A stretch of 64,000 bases of DNA. Origin: Rhodoferax sp. AJA081-3 (GTDB lineage: Bacteria; Pseudomonadota; Gammaproteobacteria; Burkholderiales; Burkholderiaceae_C). The stretch covers positions 620,001 through 684,000 of the forward strand of contig NZ_CP059068.1 of NCBI RefSeq assembly GCF_017798165.1, read 5' to 3'. Shown in pieces: positions 1-8,666 of the stretch. Every line of letters starts with the position of its first letter. Position 1 is the stretch's first letter. The notes below the pieces were generated by a model. The model saw nothing but the letters and a program-made list of their open reading frames with translations, made no database searches and had not been told where the DNA came from. The position numbers were made by a program, and so were the translations under genes.

Positions 1-367
1 AGCCCGTGGCTGGATCGAACTGCTTGCCCGCAAAGCCCAGCTTGTTCTTGTTTGAGCCCGCCTGGTTGTTCAGCCGCTCGCCGTAGGGGCGGTAGTTTTC
101 TTTCCAGATGACGGCACCCGCTCCATCGGTGGCCAGCATGGGGCTGCCGGAGATGTCGTTGTGGAAATAGGTGACCGGTGGCTCGGCTACCTCAGGCACC
201 ACCGCGTTGGAGTTGGCCGACCAGGCGCTGACTCCGACCGTGGTGGTGGTGCGCACCTTGCAGAAGTAAGACGTGCCGTTGGTCAGGCCCGTCACGTTGA
301 TGGGTGAACTGGCGCCATTGGTGGCGAAGGCACCGCAGGCTGCGGTGTGGTTGACAAGCGTGCCGCT
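1..367 (-). pseudogene. Silent partial cassette: FN3 end plus RHS core (left end outside window)
   Basis: This stretch repeats 3147-3513 almost base for base (one mismatch seen, near 353). It encodes, on the minus strand, the end of the last fibronectin-III-like domain and the first part of the RHS core, including YFHNDISGSP and KLGFAGKQFDPATGL. Homology stops sharply at 367/368. An in-frame TAG lies two codons upstream of the homologous part and no start codon is available, so the piece cannot be translated as it stands. It continues past base 1, where its own toxin tip should lie. RHS loci are known to keep such promoterless C-terminal cassettes, which can replace the active tip by recombination in the shared core. 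Whether this one ends in a different toxin cannot be seen here. Confidence 0.8.
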
Positions 368-437
368 AGTCTACGAATACTCCTGATTCAATAGCATAAG
401 AAGTCCATTTTGCGTGTTCTAGAGACCGATTTTACAT

Positions 438-445
438 AGAGGACA
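438..445. repeat. 8-bp target-site duplication, left copy
   Basis: The octamer AGAGGACA directly abuts the left IS end at 446 and recurs at 1910-1917 directly after the right end. An 8-9 bp duplication is what IS256-family transposition leaves. Confidence 0.75.
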
Positions 446-474
446 GAGCCTGTCAGAAATTTTGTGTGCGAGGC
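446..474 (+). repeat. Left terminal inverted repeat of the IS256 element
   Basis: The sequence begins GAGCCTGTCAGAAATTTTG and matches the reverse complement of 1881-1909 at 23 of 29 positions. The match is strongest in the inner part, through GTCAGAA and GAGGC. Confidence 0.75.
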
Positions 475-498
475 ATAACATGTCAACAAGGAGCATGA

Positions 499-1775
499 AT
501 GCCAAGCAAGACAAAGAGCGCCACGGTGGCGGACAACGCAACACAACTTCAAATCCCAGCCGAGTTGCTGGACCAACTGGTGACCGGCCCCATGACAGCC
601 GGTCAAGTCCAGGGACTGTTTGACCAGTTCAAAAAGGCCGTGCTGGAGCGGGCACTGGCTGGAGAAATGAGCCATCACCTGGGCTACGCGCCGGGCAAGG
701 CCAAACCCGAGGGAGCGCCTGCAAACCACCGCAACGGCAAAAGCGCTAAGACGGTACTGACCGATGCAGGAGCCCTGCGCATTGACGTCCCGCGCGACCG
801 GGAAGGCACGTTCGAACCCCAACTCATCGGCAAACACGAGCGCCGTTTCACCGGCTTTGACGACAAGATCATCGCCATGTACGCGCGTGGCATGACCGTG
901 CGCGAGATACAGGCGCGTTTTGAGCGAGATGTACTCGGTCGATGTATCGCCCGACCTCATCAGCCGCGTGACTGACGAAGTCATGAGCGAGGTGACAGCC
1001 TGGCAGAGCCGCCCATTGGAATCCATGTACCCGGTGGTGTTCTTCGATGCGCTGCGCGTCAAGATTCGTGAGGACGGGGTGGTGCGCTCCAAGGCCGTGT
1101 ACTTGGCCCTGGGCGTGCTGGCCGATGGCAGCCGCGACATCCTGGGGATCTGGGTCGAGAACACCGAAGGGGCCAAATTCTGGATGAAAGTGTTCAACGA
1201 TTTGAAGACCCGAGGTGTGCAGGATATCCTGATTGCCGTCACCGACGGGCTCAAAGGCATGCCAGAGGCCCTGGGCGCGGTGTTCCCGGCCACGACACTG
1301 CAAACGTGCATCGTGCACCTGATACGCAACAGCCTGGACTTTGCCAGTTGGAAGGATCGCAAGGCGCTGGCTGCGGCCATCAAACCCATCTACACGGCGG
1401 TGAGCGCAGAGGCAGCACAGGCTGAACTCGATGCATTTGAGGCAGGTCCCTGGGGCCAGAAGTTCCCCACCGTGGTGGGAGCCTGGCGCAGGGCTTGGGA
1501 CAGAGTGATTCCCTTCTTTGCGTTCCCGCCCGAGGTACGCCGTGTGATCTACACGACCAATGCCATTGAGAGCGTAAATGCCAGACTGCGCAAGATCATC
1601 AAGTCAGAGGACACTTCCCCAGTGACGATGCGGCCACAAACTGATCTGGCTGGCACTGCGCAACATTACCGAGGATTGGGGACGTGCGGCTAACCACTGG
1701 AAATCAGCCATGAACCAGTTTGCCATCCTCTACGGCGACAGGTTCACGCAGCCCACTCACGGGGGTGCAAAATGA
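499..1775 (+). pseudogene. IS256-family transposase, frameshifted
   Basis: The coding region starts at ATG 499, with AAGGAG ten bases upstream, and its natural end is the TGA at 1773-1775. The N-terminal DNA-binding part lies in the first frame, up to the conserved MTVREIQA. A one-base loss in a short T run near 918-920 moves the frame. The catalytic part follows, with FFDAL, VTDGLKG and the NAIES box supplying the D, D and E of the DDE active site. Two further one-base losses near 1610 and 1640 disrupt the stretch after NARLRKIIK. The tail LIWLALRNITEDWG is then readable in the third frame. IS256 transposases are normally one continuous protein of about 400 residues, so this is decay or homopolymer-type sequencing error rather than programmed frameshifting. 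Confidence 0.85.
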
Positions 1776-1880
1776 AGGAGCTGAACCCTGCCACTCAGGG
1801 TTCTACCGGGGGGGGCCTCCGGCGGCCTGGCAGGGGCCTTAGTTTGAATAAAATTTACCCATCAGCTGATTTCTGAAACC

Positions 1881-1909
1881 GCCTCACACACAGAAATTCT
1901 GACACTCCC
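1881..1909 (-). repeat. Right terminal inverted repeat of the IS256 element
   Basis: The reverse complement begins GGGAGTGTCAGAATTTCTG and pairs with the left end at 446-474. The TSD copy AGAGGACA follows at 1910-1917. Confidence 0.75.
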
Positions 1910-1942
1910 AGAGGACATTCTGGAAGCAGGCTATTGGGCAGC

Positions 1943-1973
1943 CCGCCTCACTCACAGAAATTCAGACAGGCTC
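1943..1973 (-). repeat. Solo IS256-type terminal repeat, remnant of an older element
   Basis: Read on the minus strand from 1973, the sequence begins GAGCCTGTCTGAATTTCTG and ends in GAGGC. Its outermost nine bases are identical to the left end of the intact IS at 446. It lies outside the 8-bp target duplication, so it belongs to a different, earlier IS256-family copy of which only the end survives. Confidence 0.55.
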
Positions 1974-2007
1974 AAGAATGAAATTTTTGTTTCCTTTTCT
2001 TCTCCCA

Positions 2008-2454
2008 TTAACTTTTGGCAGATGCGATCGCTAGTTCAGCAAAACTGATCTTGGATTGCGATTCAAGATGTTCCAGTTGAATCCGCAACTGAGAATAGTC
2101 CGTTGACGCGGGCACAGCAACTGCCAGGACTCGGAACTTTCCAAACTCACCATACTCGATAACGCAGTTGAGCCCGCGCAAAAGGTCCATCAGGAAAACA
2201 TCCATGGTTACGTCAAGAATGATTATGGAGATTGAAGTGAATGTGGAGCCTTCAATTAACTCCACGAAATCGAACTGCTCAGGGTTATTACTTTGACGCG
2301 CACGGACAACATCGTTGTAAGAGATATTTGTTGCAAAAAATGGCGCGTTGTCAATGCGAAATGTATTCGCTGATATCGCCGTCGCGTTTAGAAGCTCGTA
2401 CTGAATAGGTGGATACCCGTCCTCGTTGCATTCAAGTGGAATTACTATTTTCAT
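2008..2454 (-). CDS. DUF4265 protein, probable immunity protein for the HNH toxin
   Basis: This 148-residue protein has the DUF4265 layout: a start rich in acidic residues, EDGYPPIQYELLNAT near residues 11-25, then the FRIDNAPFFA motif near 32-41 and a DVV segment after it. DUF4265 proteins are often found directly behind polymorphic toxins and are treated as immunity proteins. Here the gene begins 24 bases after the stop codon of the chimeric toxin, on the same strand, and has a strong ribosome binding site (AAAAGGAGCC, about 5 bases before ATG). The codons are more AT-rich than those of the neighbouring housekeeping genes, which suggests acquisition with the toxin tip. The immunity role is inferred from position and family. 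No direct partner motif can be read. Confidence 0.75.
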   Translation of the reverse strand: MKIVIPLECNEDGYPPIQYELLNATAISANTFRIDNAPFFATNISYNDVVRARQSNNPEQFDFVELIEGSTFTSISIIILDVTMDVFLMDLLRGLNCVIEYGEFGKFRVLAVAVPASTDYSQLRIQLEHLESQSKISFAELAIASAKS

Positions 2455-2478
2455 ATTCGGCTCCTTTTCAGTTCAGGG

Positions 2479-5400
2479 CTATAAGCTGTCACTTTTTTTC
2501 GCATTGCATGACCAGCACTTAGTCTTGTGATTTCTCATATCCTTGACCGTTGCGCCGTCACCGCCCTTTGACTTTGGATGAATATGATCGCCTACTGCCG
2601 CGTCGCGGTCTATTGGAGAGCCCTTAATGCTCTGCACTGGTTCATTCATTTTCTTGTCGCAGGTCGGGCAAATCAATTCACCATTGTTCGCAGCGCGATT
2701 GTTCTCTCGCCCAAGCTTGTTTGCTGCAGGAGTGTGCGCCTTTCCAGCCCGCGCTCCATTTGCCGCCCCTTCAGCCATTGCCTTGATGCCATGCTCAGCG
2801 GCCCTAGCCGCATCCACGCCATGATCAATAGCACGTGCGCCCTTGATCACCTGCCCTACCCCAGGGATCGGGCTGCCCACCCCAACCACACTTGCGGCTA
2901 CGTCCCAGGCGGCAGCTTGCACGCCGACACCGGTGTACAACGCCACACCCAGTTTACCCAGGTCATACACCAAGAAGACCACGTCAATCGGGCTGTGCCC
3001 ATCCGGGTCCACATACTTGTACGGGTTGTTGTTCGCGTACGCATACCGGTTAAACGAGTGAACACTATCTTCCTGGAACCCCACCGGATCAACGCCCATA
3101 AACCGCCCCAACACCGGGTCGTAATACCGCGCACCCATATACGACAAGCCCGTGGCTGGATCGAACTGCTTGCCCGCAAAGCCCAGCTTGTTCTTGTTTG
3201 AGCCCGCCTGGTTGTTCAGCCGCTCGCCGTAGGGGCGGTAGTTTTCTTTCCAGATGACGGCACCCGCTCCATCGGTGGCCAGCATGGGGCTGCCGGAGAT
3301 GTCGTTGTGGAAATAGGTGACCGGTGGCTCGGCTACCTCAGGCACCACCGCGTTGGAGTTGGCCGACCAGGCGCTGACTCCGACCGTGGTGGTGGTGCGC
3401 ACCTTGCAGAAGTAAGACGTGCCGTTGGTCAGGCCCGTCACGTTGATGGGTGAACTGGCGCCATTGGTGGCGAAGGCACCGCAGGCTGCGGTGTGGTTGA
3501 CCAGCGTGCCGCTGCCCAGGTTGCCGGGTGTGAACGCAACGCTGGCGCTGGCGACTCCTGCCGTGGCGCTGCCCATGGTGGGGGCGGATGGCAGGGTCAC
3601 GTTGACTGCCGGGATGACCGTGTTGGCAAGGGCCGACCAAGGACTGTTGTCTACCGTGCTGAGTGTCTTGACCCTGCAACTGTAGGATGTGCCGTTGGTC
3701 AGGCCGGTCACCACGATGGGGGACGCCATGCCGTTTGCCGTGATGCCCCCACAGTCTGCGGTGTAGGTGACCAGTGTGCCGCTGCCCAGTGCACCTGGGG
3801 TAAAGGCCACGCTGGCGCTGGCATTGCCTGCGCTGGCACTATCAATGGTGGGCGCTGCAGGTGCGGTACCGCCGCTCACCACACCGGTCGGTGCCACTGC
3901 ATTGGACATGGCCGACCAGGCGCTGGTACCCACACTGCTGGTGGTTCTGACCCTGCAGGTGTAAGTCGTGCCGTTGGACAAGCCCGTCACCGTGATGGGT
4001 GATGCCATACCGTTGGTGGTGATACCCCCGCAATCTGCGGTGTAGTTAACCAGCGTGCCAGTTCCCAGTGCGCCTGGGGTAAAGGCCACACTGGCGCTGG
4101 CGTTGCCAGCCGTGGCGGTACCAATCGTAGGAGCAGCTGGGGGTGTACTAGGGGCAACAGGTATCACTGCGTTTGACAGAGCCGACCATGGGCTTGTGCC
4201 AATGCTGCTGGCTGTCTTGACCTTGCAGGTGTAAGACGTGCCATTGGTCAGGCCTGTCACGTTAATCGGTGAACTAGACCCGGTGGCGGTGATGCCACCG
4301 CAATCTGCGGTGTAGTTAGTCAGAGTGCCGGTTCCCAGTGCGCCTGGGGTGAAGGCCACGCTGGCGCTGGCGTTTCCGGGTGTGGCGGTGCCGATGGCTG
4401 GCGCTGCGGGTAGCGTGCCGCCAGCTACAGTCCAGGCTTCGATTTCGGTCACATGTGCAGTGCCGTTGGACGTAGCGGTGATGTTGACGCGAATGCGGTC
4501 AGTAGTGACTGTCGGAAACGTGACCGTGCGCTTGACGGAGTTATTGCCCGTAACAGTTGCCTGTGTTACCCAGGCCGTGCCATTCCATGTTTGTACCGTA
4601 AAGGCAGTGTTGCCGTACAGTGAAAACACCATGGCGTCGGTTGGTTCAACCGGGCTATTCAGCGCGTCCTGCATCGAGAACACTACGACCCGATTGATGG
4701 TCTGGTTGCCGCTGAAGTTGATTTGCACCCAGTCCGGGTAGACCGATGGGGTAGCGTCGGCCCATGACGTTCCATTGGCGTAGTTTCCACCCGTACGCTC
4801 GTTGTCGTTCACTGTTGTGACAGGATGGCCTGCGCTGGTGCTGGACGCTGACGCGACCCCACCCGCTGCCACCAATGCGACATTGCTGCCGCCGAACACA
4901 ATCGGTGTCACAGCGTTCGACACTGCCGACCAGGCACTGGTGCCTACGCTACTGGTCGTGTTGACTCTACACGTGTAGACCGTTCCGTTGGTCAAGCCCG
5001 GCACAAAAATGGGTGAGCTGGTGCCTGTGCGGGTGATACCACCACAATCTGCGGTGTAGTTAATCAGCGTGCCACTACCCAGTGCGCCTGGGGTAAAGGC
5101 AACACTGGCGCTGGCATTGCCAGCGGTCGCGGTACCAATCGTAGGAGCCGCTGGTGGTGTACTAAGGGCAGTCGGTACCACTGCGTTTGACAAAGCCGAC
5201 CAGGCGCTGGTACCCACACTACTTGTCGTCCTGACCCTGCAGGTATAGGTCGTGCCGTTGGTCAAGCCCGGCACAGAAACGGGAGAGCTGGTGCCTGTGC
5301 GGGTGATGCCCCCGCAATCTGCGGTGTAGTTGACCAGAGTGCCGGTACCCAGTGCACCTGGAGTAAATGCCACACTGGCGCTGGCGTTGCCAGCGGTCGC

Positions 5401-8400
5401 GGTACCTATGGTCGGGGCCGCGGGTGGTGTACCAGGGGCAACAGGAATCACTGCGTTTGACAAAGCCGACCATGGGCTGATACCAACACTACTCGTCGTT
5501 CTGACCCTGCAGGTGTAAGTCGTGCCGTTGGTCAAGCCCGTCACCGTGATGGGTGATGCCATACCGTTGGTGGTGATACCACCGCAGTCTGCGGTGTAGT
5601 TGACCAGAGTTCCGGTTCCCAGAGCACCGGGAGTAAAGGCCACACTGGCACTAGCATTCCCAGCCGTGGCGGTACCTATGCTCGGCGCTGCAGGCGGCGT
5701 TCCCATCGTGGCCCACGCTTGGACTTCAGTCAGGTAGGAGTTGTAGGTCTTGCTGCCAGTCAGGTTGACGCGAATACGGTCGGTAGCGACGGCTGGGAAC
5801 AAAACGGTCCGCTTAACCAAATTGTTTTCAGTAACTGTCGCTTGTGTTACCCAACTGGACCCATTCCATATCTGGACAGTAAACCCCGTGATTCCATACT
5901 TGAGAAACTTCAATGAGTTACTGGGGTCAATAGGATTGCTGTTGTCATCTTGTATCGAAAACACCACCACCCTATCGATTGTCTTTGTGCCATTGAAAGT
6001 AATTTGCACCCAGTCAGGGAAGGCGTATGAAGTGTTGTCTTGCCAAACCTTTGAAAGAGCAACACCACCAGTACGTTCGTTATCGTTCAAATTTGCGGCG
6101 ACAGAGGTGCCAAAAGTGCTTGACGCTGAAGCGATTCCACCTTGGGACGCTAACGCGACGTTGATGCTGCCAATCGGCGTCACTGCGGCCGACGATGTAG
6201 ACCAAGGGCTGACACTTATGCTGCTTGTCGTCATGACTTTGCAGGTATAAGCTGTTCCATTGTTCAGGCCTGCAACAACTATTGGAGAGCTGGTACCAGT
6301 GGCAGTGTTGCCACCACAATCTGCGGTGTAGCCAATCAAAGCGCCACTGCCCAGAGCACCAGGAGTAAACGCCACAGTTGCGCTGAAGTTGCCTGCAACA
6401 ACGGTACCTATGGCGGGGGCAGTTGGAGGTGTCCCAACCAAGGTCCATGCCTCAATTTCAGTGATGCTGGAGTAGCCGTTCGCGCTACCCGTCACGTTGA
6501 CACGTATACGATCCGTCGTGATGGCCGGAAACATCAACGTGCTTTTAACTAGGTTATTGGCTGATAACGTCGCCCGAGTTATCCAGCCGGTTCCATCCCA
6601 TGTCTGAACCGTGTAGCCTGTATTGCCAGTCTTTAAAAACGTTAGGGAGTCAGTTGGTTCGACGGGATTGTCGCTATTGTCCTGAGTCGTATAAACCACT
6701 ACACGATCAATCGTTTTTGCGCCGTTGAAGTTGATCTGCGCCCAGTCCGGAAACGTGTTTATAGTGGTATCTTGCCAATAGCCGTTTGCACCCATGCGTT
6801 CGTTGTCGTTCAAACGTATGATGGTTGAACCGCCCGAGGCGGAAGCAACGCCACCTGCCGACGCCAAGGCAACGTTTACGCTACCAGGTACAACCGAGGC
6901 GGTAACTCTTTCCAATGAGGCCAGTGAACTACCGATACCAACGCCGCTATCTCGACTCACGGCCATGGGGCCATTAACCTTGTCGCCAGATACGTTTGAG
7001 ACAGTTGAATCATTCGCAGCATTTCTGTTGACAGTAGCGAACATCAGGCTGCCGGGCGCCGAGATGTTGCTCAAACCAAGACCACTGGCGAGTCCGTTGA
7101 AGTAGGTAGAACCTGGTTTCGATTCGCTGTTGAAATTTGCTCCAGTTCCCGAATGAAACAGAACCGATGCACACCCCTGCGATGCACGCTCTGTGCTTGA
7201 GAGCGAACAGTTCGCCACCGGTGACTCCACTGCGACGGCCCCCTGTTGGCGACCAGGTACTAGGGTGTTGAAGTTACTGAGGAACGGCGACCCAGCTTTC
7301 AGATCTACGCGCTGGATCAGAAGTCCGCCAGTCCATGCACCTAAAACGTCTTGCAAGCCCACGTCCCACCCCTCGGGAGGGCGATTCTCCACCAGCCAGT
7401 ATTCGCTGGTATTCAGGGAGCTATTCATCAGCAAGACTGCCGAGCCAGGACTGGTCAATCCGCTCACAAACGAGACCCGGGAGCCATTCGGAGGGGTCTG
7501 CGGAACGGACCACCCAAGGAACTGTCGGCTCAATGCGTCCAATGCAACAGGCGTCGTTCCGGCGGGCTCAACTCCCGTTCTGCCCCAACTACCGCTGGAC
7601 ATCAGAGAAAAGCCTCCCAAGCCGGCGTTGGAGCCTGATGTGTCATATAGGTCCGGTAAGCCAGCCAAGTGACCCAGCTCGTGGGCCATGGCGCCTATGC
7701 CCATCCGAGTGAAAGAGTCAACCATTTCGCCGTGAAGCGCCCAGTGACGCACGCGTTTTCCAGCAATGCCGACACCGTCTCCGCCCCACGAGTGGGCCCA
7801 TACATTGGGCGCCAGGGCTCCGTTGGCAGAAGCCTCATAACCTGCCACCACAAAGAAGATCAGTGTCTCACTTACATCAATGGTGCCGTCACCATTGGTG
7901 TCCAGCGCAGCAAAGTTGACATACGGGGCAGCAGCGGTCAATGCGCTGTTGACCCAATCGGCCTCTTGTAGGTAGGTGCATTGGGCAGCGCAGTCAGGGT
8001 GTCGTTGTGGCAGCAAAACCGATACAAGTCCGGCGGGGCTGCTGTGTTGTGTATGTTCCACCGGGGAAATGGAGACAGCACCAAATGAGTTGTCCTGGAA
8101 ATACTTGTTGGCGGAGATTCCAGTTGGGCTGTAAACAGCATTGCCCCAGTAGGTTGAAGCCCCGGGACTCACTCCTGCATCCTGAAAACCCACCAGAATT
8201 GTCAGTACCTTCAGTGCGCCTGCTACCGGCACGGGAGTTTGTGCGCCACTTTGCATGCGCCTCGCCAACGCTGAGTCCAAGAACTTGCTCTGATGCTCGG
8301 CAAGCACAGTGTTGCGCAATGGGCGAAGCCCTTTATTGACCGAAGCTGCCCCTCCCGTTGACACCCTGATACCCGACAGTACTAAATTTCCGGCAACGTT

Positions 8401-8640
8401 CTGTTGGGCGTATTCGAAGTAGCCTGTAGTCCGATTTTTTAAAATCGTGAAGCCTTGGGCCGTTTCCATCCACCCCTGGAATTCATCCCCACGCATGAAC
8501 GCCTGAAACGTAGTGCCGTTGGGTTGAACAACTTGAAAGGGCTGTGGGCTTGCGGGACCAGCCACAGCTGTATGCACCAATGCCGTGGCGCACAACGCGA
8601 ATAGAAACGCGCGCACCTTATCGAATTGCAATTGCAACAT
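2479..8640 (-). CDS. Secreted chimera: M6 metalloprotease, discoidin and FN3 domains, RHS core, HNH nuclease tip
   Basis: This 2053-residue protein begins with a Sec signal peptide (hydrophobic stretch about 11-27). An M6/immune-inhibitor-A-like metalloprotease follows, with an EF-hand-like loop DTNGDGTIDVSE near 246-257 and the zinc site HELGHLAGLPDLYD near 319-332. Three F5/8-type-C-like domains (about 584-733, 823-980, 1250-1403) alternate with eight FN3-like repeats (one at 733-820, three at 980-1248, four at 1403-1766). The RHS-associated core runs about 1771-1882, from YFHNDISGSP through GRFMGVDPVG to YVDPDG. The tip has a glycine-rich pretoxin segment, CPTC, a GDHIHP HNH signature near 2016 and CWSC, forming a Cys4 HNH nuclease fold. 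The gene starts 26 bases after the YD-repeat gene. RHS cores normally sit behind a YD-repeat shell, so a metalloprotease/FN3 front is unusual. The domain calls are firm; the mode of action is inferred. Confidence 0.85.
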   Translation of the reverse strand: MLQLQFDKVRAFLFALCATALVHTAVAGPASPQPFQVVQPNGTTFQAFMRGDEFQGWMETAQGFTILKNRTTGYFEYAQQNVAGNLVLSGIRVSTGGAASVNKGLRPLRNTVLAEHQSKFLDSALARRMQSGAQTPVPVAGALKVLTILVGFQDAGVSPGASTYWGNAVYSPTGISANKYFQDNSFGAVSISPVEHTQHSSPAGLVSVLLPQRHPDCAAQCTYLQEADWVNSALTAAAPYVNFAALDTNGDGTIDVSETLIFFVVAGYEASANGALAPNVWAHSWGGDGVGIAGKRVRHWALHGEMVDSFTRMGIGAMAHELGHLAGLPDLYDTSGSNAGLGGFSLMSSGSWGRTGVEPAGTTPVALDALSRQFLGWSVPQTPPNGSRVSFVSGLTSPGSAVLLMNSSLNTSEYWLVENRPPEGWDVGLQDVLGAWTGGLLIQRVDLKAGSPFLSNFNTLVPGRQQGAVAVESPVANCSLSSTERASQGCASVLFHSGTGANFNSESKPGSTYFNGLASGLGLSNISAPGSLMFATVNRNAANDSTVSNVSGDKVNGPMAVSRDSGVGIGSSLASLERVTASVVPGSVNVALASAGGVASASGGSTIIRLNDNERMGANGYWQDTTINTFPDWAQINFNGAKTIDRVVVYTTQDNSDNPVEPTDSLTFLKTGNTGYTVQTWDGTGWITRATLSANNLVKSTLMFPAITTDRIRVNVTGSANGYSSITEIEAWTLVGTPPTAPAIGTVVAGNFSATVAFTPGALGSGALIGYTADCGGNTATGTSSPIVVAGLNNGTAYTCKVMTTSSISVSPWSTSSAAVTPIGSINVALASQGGIASASSTFGTSVAANLNDNERTGGVALSKVWQDNTSYAFPDWVQITFNGTKTIDRVVVFSIQDDNSNPIDPSNSLKFLKYGITGFTVQIWNGSSWVTQATVTENNLVKRTVLFPAVATDRIRVNLTGSKTYNSYLTEVQAWATMGTPPAAPSIGTATAGNASASVAFTPGALGTGTLVNYTADCGGITTNGMASPITVTGLTNGTTYTCRVRTTSSVGISPWSALSNAVIPVAPGTPPAAPTIGTATAGNASASVAFTPGALGTGTLVNYTADCGGITRTGTSSPVSVPGLTNGTTYTCRVRTTSSVGTSAWSALSNAVVPTALSTPPAAPTIGTATAGNASASVAFTPGALGSGTLINYTADCGGITRTGTSSPIFVPGLTNGTVYTCRVNTTSSVGTSAWSAVSNAVTPIVFGGSNVALVAAGGVASASSTSAGHPVTTVNDNERTGGNYANGTSWADATPSVYPDWVQINFSGNQTINRVVVFSMQDALNSPVEPTDAMVFSLYGNTAFTVQTWNGTAWVTQATVTGNNSVKRTVTFPTVTTDRIRVNITATSNGTAHVTEIEAWTVAGGTLPAAPAIGTATPGNASASVAFTPGALGTGTLTNYTADCGGITATGSSSPINVTGLTNGTSYTCKVKTASSIGTSPWSALSNAVIPVAPSTPPAAPTIGTATAGNASASVAFTPGALGTGTLVNYTADCGGITTNGMASPITVTGLSNGTTYTCRVRTTSSVGTSAWSAMSNAVAPTGVVSGGTAPAAPTIDSASAGNASASVAFTPGALGSGTLVTYTADCGGITANGMASPIVVTGLTNGTSYSCRVKTLSTVDNSPWSALANTVIPAVNVTLPSAPTMGSATAGVASASVAFTPGNLGSGTLVNHTAACGAFATNGASSPINVTGLTNGTSYFCKVRTTTTVGVSAWSANSNAVVPEVAEPPVTYFHNDISGSPMLATDGAGAVIWKENYRPYGERLNNQAGSNKNKLGFAGKQFDPATGLSYMGARYYDPVLGRFMGVDPVGFQEDSVHSFNRYAYANNNPYKYVDPDGHSPIDVVFLVYDLGKLGVALYTGVGVQAAAWDVAASVVGVGSPIPGVGQVIKGARAIDHGVDAARAAEHGIKAMAEGAANGARAGKAHTPAANKLGRENNRAANNGELICPTCDKKMNEPVQSIKGSPIDRDAAVGDHIHPKSKGGDGATVKDMRNHKTKCWSCNAKKSDSL
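3147..3513 (-). repeat. Direct repeat of 1-367 (active copy of FN3/RHS-core junction)
   Basis: These 367 bases are duplicated at 1-367 in the same orientation with one visible mismatch. The intervening ~2.8 kb carries the nuclease tip, the immunity gene and the IS element. The true repeat may be longer, because the other copy leaves the window. Confidence 0.9.
3340..6435 (-). repeat. Array of FN3-like coding repeats interrupted by two discoidin modules
   Basis: Eight units of about 270 bases encode FN3-like domains sharing SASVAFTPGALG, NYTADCGG, VTGLTNGT and a WSA..SNAV end. Units 2, 3, 4 and 6 are nearly identical over long stretches of DNA, so recombination or recent duplication within the gene is likely. 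Two discoidin-like modules (about 4430-4890 and 5700-6170) interrupt the array. Each repeat holds two cysteines (in the TADCGG and YTCRV positions) that could form a disulfide, as expected for an extracellular protein. Confidence 0.8.
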
Positions 8641-8666
8641 GGTTATTACTTCCGAATTTTTAGGGA

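Larger units (their letters stand above)
446..1909 (+). mobile_element. IS256-family insertion sequence, 1464 bp
   Basis: The element is bounded by imperfect 29-bp inverted repeats (446-474 and 1881-1909, 23 of 29 positions matching) and flanked by the 8-bp direct repeat AGAGGACA. Its single transposase reading frame runs rightward and is of the Mutator/IS256 type. Length, terminal repeats and duplication size all fit the family. The transposase carries three apparent one-base deletions, so the copy is probably inactive unless these are sequencing errors. It sits between the silent RHS cassette and the toxin/immunity operon, and it inserted next to an older IS256-type end at 1943-1973. Confidence 0.85.

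Noticed and set aside
388-1389. Long minus-strand reading frame across the IS element
   Set aside because: It lies antisense to the transposase, whose family motifs are clear on the plus strand; it has no recognisable motif.
499-1775. Programmed ribosomal frameshifting in the transposase
   Set aside because: IS256-family transposases are made from one frame; three separate one-base losses point to decay or sequencing error.
3340-6435. CRISPR-like array
   Set aside because: The repeats are ~270-base in-frame FN3 coding units without short repeats and spacers.
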